Below, piece by piece: positions 51,611-61,286 of a stretch of DNA of 64,000 bases (its first letter is position 1; each line of letters opens with the position of its first letter). A program made the translations under genes and the position numbers. Under the pieces are notes generated by a model. It saw only the letters and a program-made list of their open reading frames with translations, searched no databases and was not told the DNA's origin. The DNA comes from Paenibacillus periandrae (GTDB lineage Bacteria; Bacillota; Bacilli; Paenibacillales; NBRC-103111): assembly GCF_022458865.1 (NCBI RefSeq), contig NZ_JAJNMU010000016.1, forward strand, positions 62,001 to 126,000, read 5' to 3'.

Positions 51611-51754
51611 GTGATTCCCTCCAAAGGTTCAATCAATGTTCCTTAGTCATTGTTGGCCTATTGAGAGAAAATTAAACTTATTTTGTCACAAAATTTCTTT
51701 CGAACCTGTTATATTCGACAAAAACTTCCACGGGATGACCATACGTCTAATCAA

Positions 51755-52759
51755 TTATTTCATATGTTCGGCTGTAAATACCAAATCCTGCTTGCTCACA
51801 CCCACCGATTCACTCAGGACCGAATAAAGCACGATTTGACCATTATCCTGTCCGATCCAAGTGAGTGCCTGGGACAGGTCAGATGGACTCAGAAACGCAT
51901 GGTTGTTAACCGAATAGTAGGCCTCCTTGCCATTCAGGTTCACTTTTTCTACTTGCTCTATGCCCGTTATCTGCGCTTGCATCGTTTTTTCCTTTTCACT
52001 CTCAGGTATAAGCTGATAATAAATCTGGATTTGATCCCCTTTAGCATTTTGATAAATCAAGTTGGGAATTTCTTGCGCGCCAAAGCTTTGTGCATGAGTT
52101 CCGTCCGCATCGAACTTTTTCCAGGCGATTCCAGCAGCTCCATCCTTGGATTGTTTCTTCAACGTCTCCAGATTGTCGCGCAGTGTATCTGCGTCAATAG
52201 CTCCGATAGGGAGTACGGTTCTCCCTTCTGTAAATGCAAAGCCCTCTGGAAGCTTATCTGGTAATTTGTACGCTCCAGCACTGCCAACAAGCTGCTGTTG
52301 CCACCCTTCTATACTCGTATAGCTTTGCGGCTGATTGACCTTGACAAGCGCCGGCAGCTTAAGCTTATTCAACTCAGGCACATAGACCACTGCAGATTCA
52401 CCAGACGCCAATTGTTGTCGAACCTGATTGATACGCTCCCGTACGACTTGTGTCTGCTGAGCATCAAGGGTCTTCTGTGTATTGGAAGAAACCTGAAAGC
52501 TGAAGGTTCCGTCATTTAACTGATACAGCAGGGTGGACGCATAAGCAATTCCCGAGAATAGCAGTAAGCATAGTGCAATCATAACAGCTTGAGAATAGCG
52601 TCTTGGTCGAGCAAATAACGAAGCTGAGTTACCCGCAGAGAGCTTACCGGCAAATCTTTGATCAAATAGCTGTTCGGTTCGAATAGCGACTGCCGCGGGG
52701 CATTGGATCGATTTGCCTTGGCGCTTCAGCTCGTCTGTCAAACGTTGCTCAATGGACAT
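51755..52759 (-). CDS. Probable anti-sigma factor (DUF4367-like)
   Basis: A 334-residue single-pass membrane protein. A cytosolic part of 58 residues precedes one helix (about residues 58-77, SQAVMIALCLLLFSGIAYAS); the rest is extracellular. The extracellular part includes LPDKLPEGFAFTEGRTVLP and a late WIGQDNGQIVLYSV, similar to the DUF4367 region of Bacillales anti-sigma proteins. It follows the ECF sigma gene after 41 bases with AGGAGGAG upstream, which is the usual sigma/anti-sigma order. I infer that it holds the sigma factor at the membrane until a signal arrives. Confidence 0.75.
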   Translation of the reverse strand: MSIEQRLTDELKRQGKSIQCPAAVAIRTEQLFDQRFAGKLSAGNSASLFARPRRYSQAVMIALCLLLFSGIAYASTLLYQLNDGTFSFQVSSNTQKTLDAQQTQVVRERINQVRQQLASGESAVVYVPELNKLKLPALVKVNQPQSYTSIEGWQQQLVGSAGAYKLPDKLPEGFAFTEGRTVLPIGAIDADTLRDNLETLKKQSKDGAAGIAWKKFDADGTHAQSFGAQEIPNLIYQNAKGDQIQIYYQLIPESEKEKTMQAQITGIEQVEKVNLNGKEAYYSVNNHAFLSPSDLSQALTWIGQDNGQIVLYSVLSESVGVSKQDLVFTAEHMK

Positions 52760-52800
52760 GAATAGTCTCCTCCTTGACGGACAGTGCTAAATCCGTGTTT

Positions 52801-53328
52801 TTACGAAGCTTTTCTAAAACCAAGACGTAACCTCGACTTGACGGTACTGAGCGGAATATTCAGAACCCGAGCGATTTCCTCCAAACTGTAATCATTGTAA
52901 TACCGCAGGATAATTACACTTCGGAGCTTGTAGGACAGCTGCAACACTTGTGCCAACAGCTCTTCACTTGTCTCATTATGAAGTGCCTGCTCTTCTGTCC
53001 GGATTACTGTTTCTGCCTGTATCAGCTCTTTATTGCGGTTGAACAGGCGGTAACGGCGCCACAGCTTCCGGTTCCAGTTGTTCACTTGCCGAACAGCGAG
53101 ACCGTTCAGCCAACGGTGGAAGGACTGTCGGGCATCATAATTCGGGATGGACTTCAGCAGCTCCATGTAAACCTCGCTTGTGACATCACCGGCATCCTGC
53201 TTATTGTTGAGCAAAAAGTACACGGTGCGATAAACCGAATGCTGAGTATGCTCATACACAGTGCGAAAGGCTTCTTTGTCGCCACTGCTCATCCGGAGAA
53301 GCAATGGGTACATTTCTTGGTCTGTCAT
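52801..53328 (-). CDS. ECF-type RNA polymerase sigma factor
   Basis: A 175-residue sigma factor. Region 2 covers about residues 10-75 (EAFRTVYEHTQHSVYRTVYF, then VTSEVYMELLKSIPNYD). Region 4 is near the C-terminus (LQLSYKLRSVIILRYYNDYS followed by EEIARVLNIPLSTVKSRL). The linker is short, as in ECF proteins. It directs polymerase to a small regulon, normally including its own promoter. The anti-sigma gene follows in the same operon. Confidence 0.85.
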   Translation of the reverse strand: MTDQEMYPLLLRMSSGDKEAFRTVYEHTQHSVYRTVYFLLNNKQDAGDVTSEVYMELLKSIPNYDARQSFHRWLNGLAVRQVNNWNRKLWRRYRLFNRNKELIQAETVIRTEEQALHNETSEELLAQVLQLSYKLRSVIILRYYNDYSLEEIARVLNIPLSTVKSRLRLGFRKAS

Positions 53329-53442
53329 AGGGCGGCCAGCCTCCTAACTTCATAAATCACCCTATATTGGTTCGTTGCCTAATAAAAGTTCACTAATAGC
53401 TTTTATTTGATTGTTTTTTTGCCGATTTGCATGGCCACATAC

Positions 53443-53468
53443 AAAAAAGGCTGCCGTGGCAGCCTTTT
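53443..53468 (-). terminator. Terminator of the 53501-54181 methyltransferase gene
   Basis: AAGGCTGCC and GGCAGCCTT form a perfect stem with a two-base loop region. On the minus strand six T follow. It lies 33 bases after the stop. Confidence 0.8.
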
Positions 53469-53500
53469 GGTTCCTATGCGTTGTACAATAAAAGGTTACG

Positions 53501-54181
53501 TCATGAAAAAGAGGTGGGCTCTGGAGATGTACCCTGCTCGTGCTGTATCTCCTCAATCGGGTCGAAAAATAAAATGTGCGGTTTTTTCATTACCCAGGTT
53601 GTCATACAGCGCTGGTTCGCGACATTGACGGTTTTGAGCGGTTCTAGCAGAATACCTTGCAGCTTCTCGGTCATTTTTAACAAACGCTCCTCGTCCATAA
53701 GAAAACGTATGCTACGGTCAGGCAATCGGTAACGGTGCTGTCCAAGCGGTATCACCCTGTCTTCAATGCCTATGGACGAAGCCAATCTGACAAACAGCAG
53801 GCCCCCTGGACGAAGCACCCTCCACAGCTCATACAGCATATGCTGGAAATGTGCATCATGATCAGCGAAGTGCAGCACAGCATTACTGATCACGACATCA
53901 AAGCTTTCATTGAGAAAGCTTATTTTATCGATGGATTGGACCTGGGCATATTCATCCGACCAGTCCGCAGCCAGCTCAGCCCCAAGCCTGCGTACATTTG
54001 CTATCGCTTCCTCCGAGTGGTCAATGGCATACACCTCGAATCCGCTGCGCAGGAAATAAACCAGATTACGTCCAGATCCACAGCCTGCATCCAGAATCCT
54101 CATACCTTTTACAATTCGACCCTTTAACAGCTGATCGAACAAATAAATATCGATATCACCGTACAGCTCGCGAGGGTTCAT
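53501..54181 (-). CDS. Class I SAM-dependent methyltransferase
   Basis: A 226-residue protein. Motif I is MRILDAGCGSGRNLVYFLRS near residue 27; AIDHSEEAI gives the strand 2 acidic residue; motif IV is FDVVISNAVLHFADH; the post region is LWRVLRPGGLLFVRLAS. It matches the Methyltransf_11/UbiE-like group. The ribosome binding site is poor, which leaves the start slightly open. It lies 48 bases after the Pmp3 gene on the same strand; a single decayed unit of the hairpin family (GAGTTTTCGTAGAAAGC) stands near 54203. Confidence 0.75.
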   Translation of the reverse strand: MNPRELYGDIDIYLFDQLLKGRIVKGMRILDAGCGSGRNLVYFLRSGFEVYAIDHSEEAIANVRRLGAELAADWSDEYAQVQSIDKISFLNESFDVVISNAVLHFADHDAHFQHMLYELWRVLRPGGLLFVRLASSIGIEDRVIPLGQHRYRLPDRSIRFLMDEERLLKMTEKLQGILLEPLKTVNVANQRCMTTWVMKKPHILFFDPIEEIQHEQGTSPEPTSFS

Positions 54182-54229
54182 TCGTATATCAGCCCGATTC
54201 CGAGAGTTTTCGTAGAAAGCATAGTTCGG

Positions 54230-54421
54230 TTATTTATTTTTCATCGTTCTTGCTAATTGTTCCATTCTTTTATTGCTCTTAGCTTCACTGACTACCATGA
54301 TGGCATGAATGACTCCAGGAAGCCAGAAGCATAAAGTCAATATTAGATTTATCAATGCCTGAAATGGCTTACCGCAGAGCAGCACCGCAAGCGGTGGCAG
54401 CAGAATGGCTATTAAATACAT
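54230..54421 (-). CDS. Pmp3/YqaE family small membrane protein
   Basis: A 63-residue protein with two hydrophobic helices (residues 2-20 and 24-44). ILLPPLAVLLCGKPFQALIN followed by ILTLCFWLPGVIHA is the Pmp3/UPF0057 signature. Members are found in the membrane of many organisms and are linked to ion or membrane stress. AAGGAGAGG lies 7 bases before the ATG. Confidence 0.85.
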   Translation of the reverse strand: MYLIAILLPPLAVLLCGKPFQALINLILTLCFWLPGVIHAIMVVSEAKSNKRMEQLARTMKNK

Positions 54422-54474
54422 GACTCATCCTCTCCTTATTCGGGGATACCTCTATTTCAACGCATTCCTGAAGC

Positions 54475-55686
54475 TTATGCAAGCACTTTTTTATCCTTGG
54501 GTAGTAAAATAGCCAATATGCCTAACAGAGGTAAATAAGCAACCAGCTTCATGATAAAGGAAATACTTGTAGCATCCGCAACCCAGCCTAATGCCGCCGA
54601 CCCAAGTCCGCCGATGCCAAATGCCAGTCCGAAGAACAAACCAGAAATCAGACCTACTTTACCGGGCAGCAGCTCCTGTGCATAGACGACAATAATCGAA
54701 AATGCCGAAGAGAGTACAAATCCGGCACATACGCACAATACACCTGACCAGAACAGATTCGCATAAGGCAGCAAAATCGAAAACGGAGCTGTTCCAAATA
54801 TGGAGAACCAAATAATATTGCGACGACCGTAACGGTCGGCAAGCGGTCCGCCAACGAAGGTCCCCGCTGCTGAAGCGACTAGAAAAGCAAATAAAAACCA
54901 TTGCGCATTGCTCACGGTAACCCCATAATCCTCGATTAAGAAAAAGGTATAGTAGCTCGTAATACCCGACATATATACATGCTTCGTGAATACAAGGAAT
55001 ACAAGAATGACAATTGCCCAAGAAATTTGTGCAGGTGTCAAGCCTGCCTTGCTGCTTCCAGCTGTGACTGTTTTGGCTTTGGGTCTCGGACGAATGTCCT
55101 GCCGACTATACCAGCGAGCCACATTAAATTGAATAATGATCGCAATGATGGCTGCAAAGGTTAACCAGATCACACCGAATTGACCGATGGAAACAAATAC
55201 GACAGCCGTCATAATGGGACCCAATGCGCTCCCGATATTACCGCCAACCTGGAAAATCGACTGTGCCAGTCCCCTTCTAGCTCCTGCAGCCAAATAAGCT
55301 ACCCGTGAGGATTCGGGGTGAAATATCGCGGAACCAATCCCCATGGCTATAACCGAAAATAAAATAATCGCATAGTAAGGTGCCAGCGCCAAACCAACTA
55401 CTCCTACCAAGGTAAAGCATACGCCTATTGGTAAAATATAAGGACGCGGCCGAATGTCGGCATAATAACCGACAAGCGGTTGAATGAGCGAAGCGGTCAC
55501 ATTCATTGCCAATGCAATCATCCCGATTTGCGTGTAACTGAGCTGCAAGGAATCCTTTAGAATCGGGAATAACGCGGATACACTGGATTGCATCGTATCG
55601 TTCAATAAATGAACAATACTGATCGCGAATAAAATCGGAAATACGGTTGTCTGGATTTGTGTTGATTGATTTTGTGCTTTTGCCAC
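54475..55686 (-). CDS. MFS transporter, fosmidomycin-resistance (Fsr)-like
   Basis: A 403-residue membrane protein with twelve helices. FAISIVHLLNDTMQSSVSAL and the segment GIGSAIFHPESSRVAYLAAG (with H-P-E) are typical of Fsr-like exporters. The GTG at 55686 has AAGGAGAG upstream; the longer frame would overlap the upstream gene. It is the last gene of the minus-strand cluster that includes the monooxygenase, LacI, SDR and dioxygenase, so it may import a substrate or expel a toxic intermediate. Which of these applies is unknown. Confidence 0.8.
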   Translation of the reverse strand: MAKAQNQSTQIQTTVFPILFAISIVHLLNDTMQSSVSALFPILKDSLQLSYTQIGMIALAMNVTASLIQPLVGYYADIRPRPYILPIGVCFTLVGVVGLALAPYYAIILFSVIAMGIGSAIFHPESSRVAYLAAGARRGLAQSIFQVGGNIGSALGPIMTAVVFVSIGQFGVIWLTFAAIIAIIIQFNVARWYSRQDIRPRPKAKTVTAGSSKAGLTPAQISWAIVILVFLVFTKHVYMSGITSYYTFFLIEDYGVTVSNAQWFLFAFLVASAAGTFVGGPLADRYGRRNIIWFSIFGTAPFSILLPYANLFWSGVLCVCAGFVLSSAFSIIVVYAQELLPGKVGLISGLFFGLAFGIGGLGSAALGWVADATSISFIMKLVAYLPLLGILAILLPKDKKVLA

Positions 55687-55708
55687 AGTTGGTACTCTCC
55701 TTTTTTCT

Positions 55709-56887
55709 CTAAACCTCATATCCGACCAGCCAGTCAAATCGTTTGACATGCATGCTGGGTGGAATCATACGCAGCAGCCGGTTTCTTACAAAGATCGCTG
55801 CTGGAATTTCCGTTTGAACGACTTTTGCCATGAGTCGCGATTGACGCACCACCTTCGTTGCGCGTGCAAGGCGACGTTGTTCATATTGCTGTAGAGCTGC
55901 AGGAATGTCATTGTCCACGGAATGCAAGCATTGTGCCAGCACTAACGCATCCTCCATAGCCTGAGCACCGCCTTGACCTAAATTAGGCAGCATCGGATGT
56001 GCGGCATCGCCGAGTAAAGCAACTCTTCCCTTTGTCCAATGTCCTATAGGGCTGCAATCATAAATATCGTGAGAAAGAATAGAATCCTCCTCAGCTGCAG
56101 CAATAACGGACTCGATTGGTTGATACCAGCCGCGAAATGTCGAAAGTGCCAGCTGCTTTCGTTCCGCTGCCGGATGTGGAATACCTTCTCTGGAATTGAT
56201 AGCTGCAAACCAGTAGATGCGTCCGTTCCCAAGATGTGTAAAGCCAAACCGCTTGCCGTGCCCCCAGGCTTCAAAACCGCCGCCAATGCCTAACGGGTAA
56301 CGCTGGTCCTCGAACACGGAAATGCCACGCAGCGCCGTAAATCCGGAATAACGAAGCGGTGTGAGTTCAGGGAGTTGTCTTCTCACCTCGGAACGTATGC
56401 CGTCCGCACCGATCAAGAGCTCACCTGCTTCTGTACATCCATCCGCAAAAGTCGCCGTTACCAAATCCTGATCCTGTGTCCAGCCAACAAGCTTTTTGTT
56501 AAATTGCACATCTGCCGTTGTACCCAAAACATCTAATAAAATGGATTGCAAAGTAACCCGATGGATGATGTAGCTGGACGTCCCATATTTCATGGCTTGT
56601 TGAGTGGTAGGCAAATCGACAAGCAGCTTTCCATCCCAGGTGCGGATCTCCGCTTTTCCAATAGGAGCTCCCTGTGCCTGAACCTGATCAGCTGCCCCCA
56701 GCTTGCATAGTGCCTTCATGGCATTAGCTGCCAATACAATTCCAGCACCAACCTGAGGTATCCCGGGTGATCGCTCATACAGAGCTACCTGCCAGCCCTC
56801 ATTCCTTAAAGCAATAGCTGTACATAATCCGCCGATGCCAGCCCCTATAACCATCGCTCTTCTTGGCTTGGAATTGCCAGCTTTCAT
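55709..56887 (-). CDS. FAD-dependent aromatic-hydroxylase-type monooxygenase
   Basis: A 392-residue flavoprotein. The FAD fold is VIGAGIGGLCTAIAL at residue 11, the second flavin motif is GDAAHPMLPNLGQGGAQAME near residue 288, and the DG motif is in LLIGADGIRSEVRR. This is the layout of salicylate hydroxylase / UbiH-like hydroxylases that insert oxygen into an aromatic ring with NAD(P)H. The ATG at 56887 has AGGAGG 7 bases upstream. It is 44 bases after the LacI gene and 22 before the MFS start. An aromatic substrate, perhaps freed from a glycoside, is plausible from the context but unproven. Confidence 0.8.
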   Translation of the reverse strand: MKAGNSKPRRAMVIGAGIGGLCTAIALRNEGWQVALYERSPGIPQVGAGIVLAANAMKALCKLGAADQVQAQGAPIGKAEIRTWDGKLLVDLPTTQQAMKYGTSSYIIHRVTLQSILLDVLGTTADVQFNKKLVGWTQDQDLVTATFADGCTEAGELLIGADGIRSEVRRQLPELTPLRYSGFTALRGISVFEDQRYPLGIGGGFEAWGHGKRFGFTHLGNGRIYWFAAINSREGIPHPAAERKQLALSTFRGWYQPIESVIAAAEEDSILSHDIYDCSPIGHWTKGRVALLGDAAHPMLPNLGQGGAQAMEDALVLAQCLHSVDNDIPAALQQYEQRRLARATKVVRQSRLMAKVVQTEIPAAIFVRNRLLRMIPPSMHVKRFDWLVGYEV

Positions 56888-56931
56888 GACTGATCCTCCT
56901 GAATAGGTATCACTCTCTGTCACATTTCCAT

Positions 56932-57957
56932 TCATTCTACCACAGTATTGTGCAAACGTCTGCCCGTTGAATCGCGAATGACGAGTGTACCCTTCAGCAT
57001 TCGTTCGGTTTCAAATGGCGGTTCTGTTCCCTCCATCCTGGCCAGCAGCTGATAAGCCGCCAGCTCAGCCGCCTCCGGTCTGGGAAAATGGATCACCGTT
57101 AGCGGAGGATGCGTCTGCGAGGACATCAGAATATCCTCACAGCCTGCTATCGATAATGTTCCTGGCACCTCGATACCGAGCTCACGACAAGCAGCCAGGC
57201 TGCCGGCTGCCATCAAATCGTTAGCGCATATTAACGCTTGGAAAGGGAGTCTGCCCCCAGTCTGTTCCAACCGCTGCTTCATTTGTGCGTGCGCCGACTC
57301 GAAACGCCCTGGATTCTCCAGCTTGTCCCCGGAGTGAAACAGCATTCCCTCGCAGGTGAGCGCCTCCAAAAAAGCTCGAAATCTGCACTCATAATGATGG
57401 TTATCACTGCCTCCGCTCATAAAAGCGATCCGTTCGTGTCCATACTCCTTCAGATGCCGAACCAGCTGCCTCATAGCACCGATCCAATCGATATCGACAA
57501 CGCCGTCCAGTTGAAGCCTCCTTACAGGCTCCATTATTGAGACAATAGGGATTCCCATAGCATTAAAATGCTCAATCGTGCTCTCTTTCAGCGATTGCCC
57601 GAGCAATAGAATTCCATCCACCCGCCCCATATACAGCTCCTGCAGCTGCACTTCCTGCGTTTCCTCATATGTCTGGAAAAAAACAAAATATCCATTTTCC
57701 TTTGCTACAGATTCAATACGCAGTAAAATGCCAGCTTCAAAAGGATTGCCGAGAAATTGAACAAGAACGACAATTTGCTTGGATTTCTTGGTTTTTAGAC
57801 TGCGTGCTAACAGATTAGGCTTGTAATTCAGTTCAAGCACGGCCTTCAATACTTTTTGCCTGGTTGCTTCCTTAACAATATTGCGATTGTTCAATACGTA
57901 AGAAACGACCGCTGCGGATACTCCCGCGCGGTCGGCTACATCTTGTCTGGATACCAT
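56932..57957 (-). CDS. LacI family transcriptional regulator
   Basis: A 341-residue repressor. The helix-turn-helix at residues 3-30 reads VSRQDVADRAGVSAAVVSYV followed by the hinge helix NYKPNLLARSLKTKKSK. A periplasmic-binding-protein-like ligand domain follows (VDGILLLGQSL, ALICANDLMAAGSLAACREL). The ATG at 57957 has AGGTGG 8 bases before it; an upstream frame overlaps the SDR gene. It lies within the cluster and probably controls it in response to a sugar or a breakdown product. Two cre-like operators before the ABC genes could be its sites or those of CcpA. Confidence 0.85.
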   Translation of the reverse strand: MVSRQDVADRAGVSAAVVSYVLNNRNIVKEATRQKVLKAVLELNYKPNLLARSLKTKKSKQIVVLVQFLGNPFEAGILLRIESVAKENGYFVFFQTYEETQEVQLQELYMGRVDGILLLGQSLKESTIEHFNAMGIPIVSIMEPVRRLQLDGVVDIDWIGAMRQLVRHLKEYGHERIAFMSGGSDNHHYECRFRAFLEALTCEGMLFHSGDKLENPGRFESAHAQMKQRLEQTGGRLPFQALICANDLMAAGSLAACRELGIEVPGTLSIAGCEDILMSSQTHPPLTVIHFPRPEAAELAAYQLLARMEGTEPPFETERMLKGTLVIRDSTGRRLHNTVVE

Positions 57958-57976
57958 ATTGTGAACCACCTGACTG

Positions 57977-58741
57977 CTAAATTCCGAACGTATTGCCTCC
58001 GTTAACAGACAAGCATTGTCCGGTAATAAATTTGGCTTCCTGTGAAGCCAAAAACGACACAGCGGCTGCAATATCAATCGGCTCCCCCATATGCTGGAGG
58101 GGTACCTGCTTCTGATACCCGTCCGTGTCGGAATCCTTATGTCGTTCTACAGGAATCCAGCCCGGAGCAACCAAATTCACCCGAATTCCATAGGGAGCCA
58201 GCTCGTTAGCCCATGAACGTGTCATGCCGATCATGGCAGCCTTGGCCGTCACATAGCTTGAGAAATTCGCGTTGCCAAGCTGTGCAACCTCACTGCCAAT
58301 GTTGACAATGCTGCCTGAGCCCTGTGACTTCATTCCTGCTAAGACCGCCTTGGTCAGCAAGAGAGGTGCTTTCACGAAAAACTCCAATTGATCCGTATAG
58401 ATTTGCCAGCTGCTTTCCTCAATGGATAACATTGGCTGCGGTCCTGTAGCATTATTGACTAATACATCGACAGAACGACCCAACCACCGAACCGAATCCT
58501 CAATAAGTCGCTCAACCTCTGATTCCTGCGTAATATCGGCACGAATGGCTTTTGCCGTGCCACCCGCTTCTGTAATGAGACGTACCGTTTCGTCTGCATC
58601 AGCGACACTATTGGCGAAATTGACCACAACTGATGCACCATGACCTGCCAGCTCGACTGCGATCCATCTGCCCAATCCTCGGGAAGCTCCTGTGACTACC
58701 GCCAGCTTGCCTTCAAGCTTACCAGGCACCTTATGATTCAA
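57977..58741 (-). CDS. SDR family oxidoreductase, FabG-like
   Basis: A 254-residue classical SDR. The cofactor loop is VTGASRGLGRWIAVELA, N-N-A is in VLVNNATGPQ, the catalytic Ser is in VNIGSEVAQ and Y-x3-K in SSYVTAKAAM. The end has TGQCLSVNGGNTFGI. It is 18 bases after the dioxygenase gene and 19 before LacI, inside the catabolic-looking cluster, so it probably oxidises or reduces an intermediate of that pathway. The cofactor is likely NADP or NAD; the loop after strand 2 (VNFAN) does not decide it. Confidence 0.85.
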   Translation of the reverse strand: MNHKVPGKLEGKLAVVTGASRGLGRWIAVELAGHGASVVVNFANSVADADETVRLITEAGGTAKAIRADITQESEVERLIEDSVRWLGRSVDVLVNNATGPQPMLSIEESSWQIYTDQLEFFVKAPLLLTKAVLAGMKSQGSGSIVNIGSEVAQLGNANFSSYVTAKAAMIGMTRSWANELAPYGIRVNLVAPGWIPVERHKDSDTDGYQKQVPLQHMGEPIDIAAAVSFLASQEAKFITGQCLSVNGGNTFGI

Positions 58742-58759
58742 AGTTTGTCTCCTCCATCC

Positions 58760-59608
58760 CTAATGGGCATATCCACCTCTACCAGCATCACCCATATACA
58801 ATTGCTTCAATGGTACCATAGATTCCGACGGAACGTAATTTTTAAATGGATTTTCATCAATGACACCAAGCAGCTGCTTGCGAATAGGGCTGGCATTCTT
58901 TAATTGCTCTGCGGTTGCTGTCCGATAATCGATTGGACGCATCCAGATTGGACTGTATCCCAGAAACAGCTGTCTTCGTGTAAACTCTGAATGATTGGGT
59001 GCTCCTGCATGCCACAAATTTTGGGCAAACACGAACACATCTCCAGGCTTGCCGCATACCTGCATTTCTCCAGGCAAATCATCCGTCACATTATGCGTAT
59101 CCGGCTGGTACGGTCGGTTGTGTGAGCCGGGAATAATCTTCGTATTGCCACGATTCGGCTCTGACATGTCGCTCAGAATATAGCAGGTTTTGATATAATA
59201 CGTCGGTGTAATCCCATGGATCCGTGGAAACTGGGGGTGGGGACCATCCTGATGCCAATTAATAAAGCTGTGTGTTTCTGTGGCTGTGTTATTAGGGTTT
59301 GGCTTGCGGATCGTCAGATGAGAAATGTGCAATTGAATGTTATAGCCCAGCAGATTCACGATCAAGGGCAATATCGATGGTTCATCGATTAGTGAAGCAA
59401 TTTCTTCATGACGCTCCACGCTATTGTATATGTTATGGGCCAGCGTATCCGGCTCTCTGGAAACGATTTCGTCAATAGCTGCGTTCAGGCGATCGACCTT
59501 CTCCTGTGAAATCACGTTAGGTAGCAGCAGGTACCCCTGCTCATCAAATTGCTTCATCAGCTCGGGTAGGTTCCATTGTGCGGTTTTGGCAGATTGCGTT
59601 GTGTCCAT
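58760..59608 (-). CDS. Phytanoyl-CoA dioxygenase (PhyH)-family protein
   Basis: A 282-residue non-haem iron(II)/2-oxoglutarate oxygenase. The iron triad is visible: H-x-D in NWHQDGPH near residue 123 and the distal His in NLWHAGAPNHSEF near residue 205, with the 2-oxoglutarate Arg in FTRRQLFLG. PhyH-type enzymes hydroxylate small molecules; in this cluster with sugar-type ABC genes the substrate is more likely a glycoside or acid than a fatty acyl-CoA. The start has AAGGAGTGTT upstream. The SBP gene ends 112 bases before it. Confidence 0.8.
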   Translation of the reverse strand: MDTTQSAKTAQWNLPELMKQFDEQGYLLLPNVISQEKVDRLNAAIDEIVSREPDTLAHNIYNSVERHEEIASLIDEPSILPLIVNLLGYNIQLHISHLTIRKPNPNNTATETHSFINWHQDGPHPQFPRIHGITPTYYIKTCYILSDMSEPNRGNTKIIPGSHNRPYQPDTHNVTDDLPGEMQVCGKPGDVFVFAQNLWHAGAPNHSEFTRRQLFLGYSPIWMRPIDYRTATAEQLKNASPIRKQLLGVIDENPFKNYVPSESMVPLKQLYMGDAGRGGYAH

Positions 59609-59671
59609 GTTTTAACACTCCTTAGGGTTTGTTATATAATTTACTCGTGTAAATAATAAGGATAAAGATAA

Positions 59672-59687
59672 GGGAGGTTAACCTCCC
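59672..59687 (-). terminator. Palindromic stem between the SBP and dioxygenase genes
   Basis: The perfect palindrome GGGAGGTTAACCTCCC is followed on the minus strand by T-rich sequence. It may be a partial terminator that gives more binding-protein message than downstream message. Confidence 0.5.
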
Positions 59688-59720
59688 AGACCCATCGACA
59701 GTCAATAGCTGCTTATACAG

Positions 59721-61286
59721 CTACTTCAAATATCCCAATTCCTTTAGCTGCTTTTGTGCAGCATCCATATATACTTTATAATTCATAGAAGTTTCCAAAG
59801 TCTTAAGGAAGCTGTCATACTCAGTGAGAGGACGTTTGCCATATATAAATTTCGATAGCTCCTCCTCAATATAGCGACCCGCATCAGCTGCATTATAACC
59901 AGCAGGGAGATCAACAAAACCATTCAGAGCCTGGATACGCGGCTGCTTGTTGGCAAACTCAATGAAAGGTGTTTGTTTGGCAAACTTGACCTGCAGGTAA
60001 TCCATCTCAGGACGGCCGGTAAACTGATACAGCCAGAAATATCCGCCTTCCTTGCCCATCAAATCAGTGGCTACGACTTTGGTTCCCTCCAGATTATAAT
60101 GTTTGCCTTTCACACCATACTGAACGAGCGGAGAGCCTTCTTTACCGGAAACATAATTCAGCAGGTCAAACACCCTTTGCAGCTTTTCCGGATTTTTCTC
60201 CAGCGATTTGGGAATTGCATACAAACCGGCTGTAACCCCAATATCCCATGAGCTTGCATTTTGCCCGCCTGGTCCTTTAACTGCATCCATTTGCACCCAA
60301 TTGGCATTGGCATTGACAGCTTTGATTTGTTCTACGAATTGATCCTTGGTCATATTCGGCCAATCGATATAAATGATGCCCGCCTGCCCCTTAATGGCTT
60401 TCTGCTGATGCTGCAAGCCGCTGTTCGCCAGCAATTCGGGATCAACTGCACCTGCATCCGTCAGCTTTTTGATAAAACCAAGCGCATCCTTCATATTCGG
60501 ATCGTATAACGCATTAATCAGCTTGTTATCCTTCACATAAAGACTTGGAGTGTTAGCCGAATATCCGATCCCATAGGCACCAAATACGGTGTTGAAAGCG
60601 GACAATTTGCCGCCGGTAATACCGAAGGTGTCCTTTTTACCATTGCCATCAGGATCCTTATCCGCAAAAGCTTTAGCCACTTCCAGCAATTCGTCAGTCG
60701 TTTTCGGTACCTGCATGCCCAGCTTATCAAGCCAATCCTTGCGGATGAAGTACGTATCGTAGGGAATAGTCGGCGTTTTGGCAACAGCAAATACCTTGCC
60801 GTTCATCGTCCCCTTCTTCAAGCTTTCTTCACCGATGAAATCTTTAACAGGTTTGAGCTTATCCATGTACGGGGTCAGATCGAGCAGCAGACCTTGCTCC
60901 GAAAATTGCTTCAGCTGCTGACGATCCACAGCGAACAAATCGGGAAAGTTGGCTGAAGCCATGCGCACATTCAGCTGATTTTTGTAATCATCCCCTGAAG
61001 CGTATACGGTCAAATTCAAATCCGTGTTTATAGCCTTATCAATCTCTTGCTTAATAATATCCTGATCCGGTGAAGGTAGACCGTTTCCTGTTTCTATGAT
61101 GTCAATTTTGATCTTCTTGGCACTTGCTGCTGGAGCAGTTGCTGGTGCTGCTGCGGGTGTCGGTGCTGCTTCATTTTTGGGAGCAGCCGCTTCAGGTTTG
61201 GCCGCACCACCTCCGCACCCCGATAATAGGGTTCCACCCAGCATCAGGAATGCCAGCGAAACGACCATTGTTTTCTTTTGGCTCAT
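59721..61286 (-). CDS. Extracellular solute-binding lipoprotein of a sugar-type ABC transporter
   Basis: A 521-residue family 1 binding protein of the LipO/YtcQ size class. The lipobox is GTLLSGC at residue 23, with an Ala/Pro linker to residue 50. The rest has the usual large two-lobed pattern, e.g. NFPDLFAVDRQQLKQFSEQG. The ATG at 61286 has GAAGGGG upstream. It follows the two permease genes (110 bases), as usual for Paenibacillus LplB/LplC systems. No ATPase gene is present here; such systems share a common MsmK-type ATPase. The substrate is probably an oligosaccharide. Confidence 0.85.
   Translation of the reverse strand: MSQKKTMVVSLAFLMLGGTLLSGCGGGAAKPEAAAPKNEAAPTPAAAPATAPAASAKKIKIDIIETGNGLPSPDQDIIKQEIDKAINTDLNLTVYASGDDYKNQLNVRMASANFPDLFAVDRQQLKQFSEQGLLLDLTPYMDKLKPVKDFIGEESLKKGTMNGKVFAVAKTPTIPYDTYFIRKDWLDKLGMQVPKTTDELLEVAKAFADKDPDGNGKKDTFGITGGKLSAFNTVFGAYGIGYSANTPSLYVKDNKLINALYDPNMKDALGFIKKLTDAGAVDPELLANSGLQHQQKAIKGQAGIIYIDWPNMTKDQFVEQIKAVNANANWVQMDAVKGPGGQNASSWDIGVTAGLYAIPKSLEKNPEKLQRVFDLLNYVSGKEGSPLVQYGVKGKHYNLEGTKVVATDLMGKEGGYFWLYQFTGRPEMDYLQVKFAKQTPFIEFANKQPRIQALNGFVDLPAGYNAADAGRYIEEELSKFIYGKRPLTEYDSFLKTLETSMNYKVYMDAAQKQLKELGYLK

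Noticed and set aside
54203..54220. A fifth hairpin-repeat locus before the methyltransferase at 54181
   Set aside because: Only a single decayed unit (GAGTTTTCGTAGAAAGC) is present and the GATGCTTACGAAG spacer is missing.
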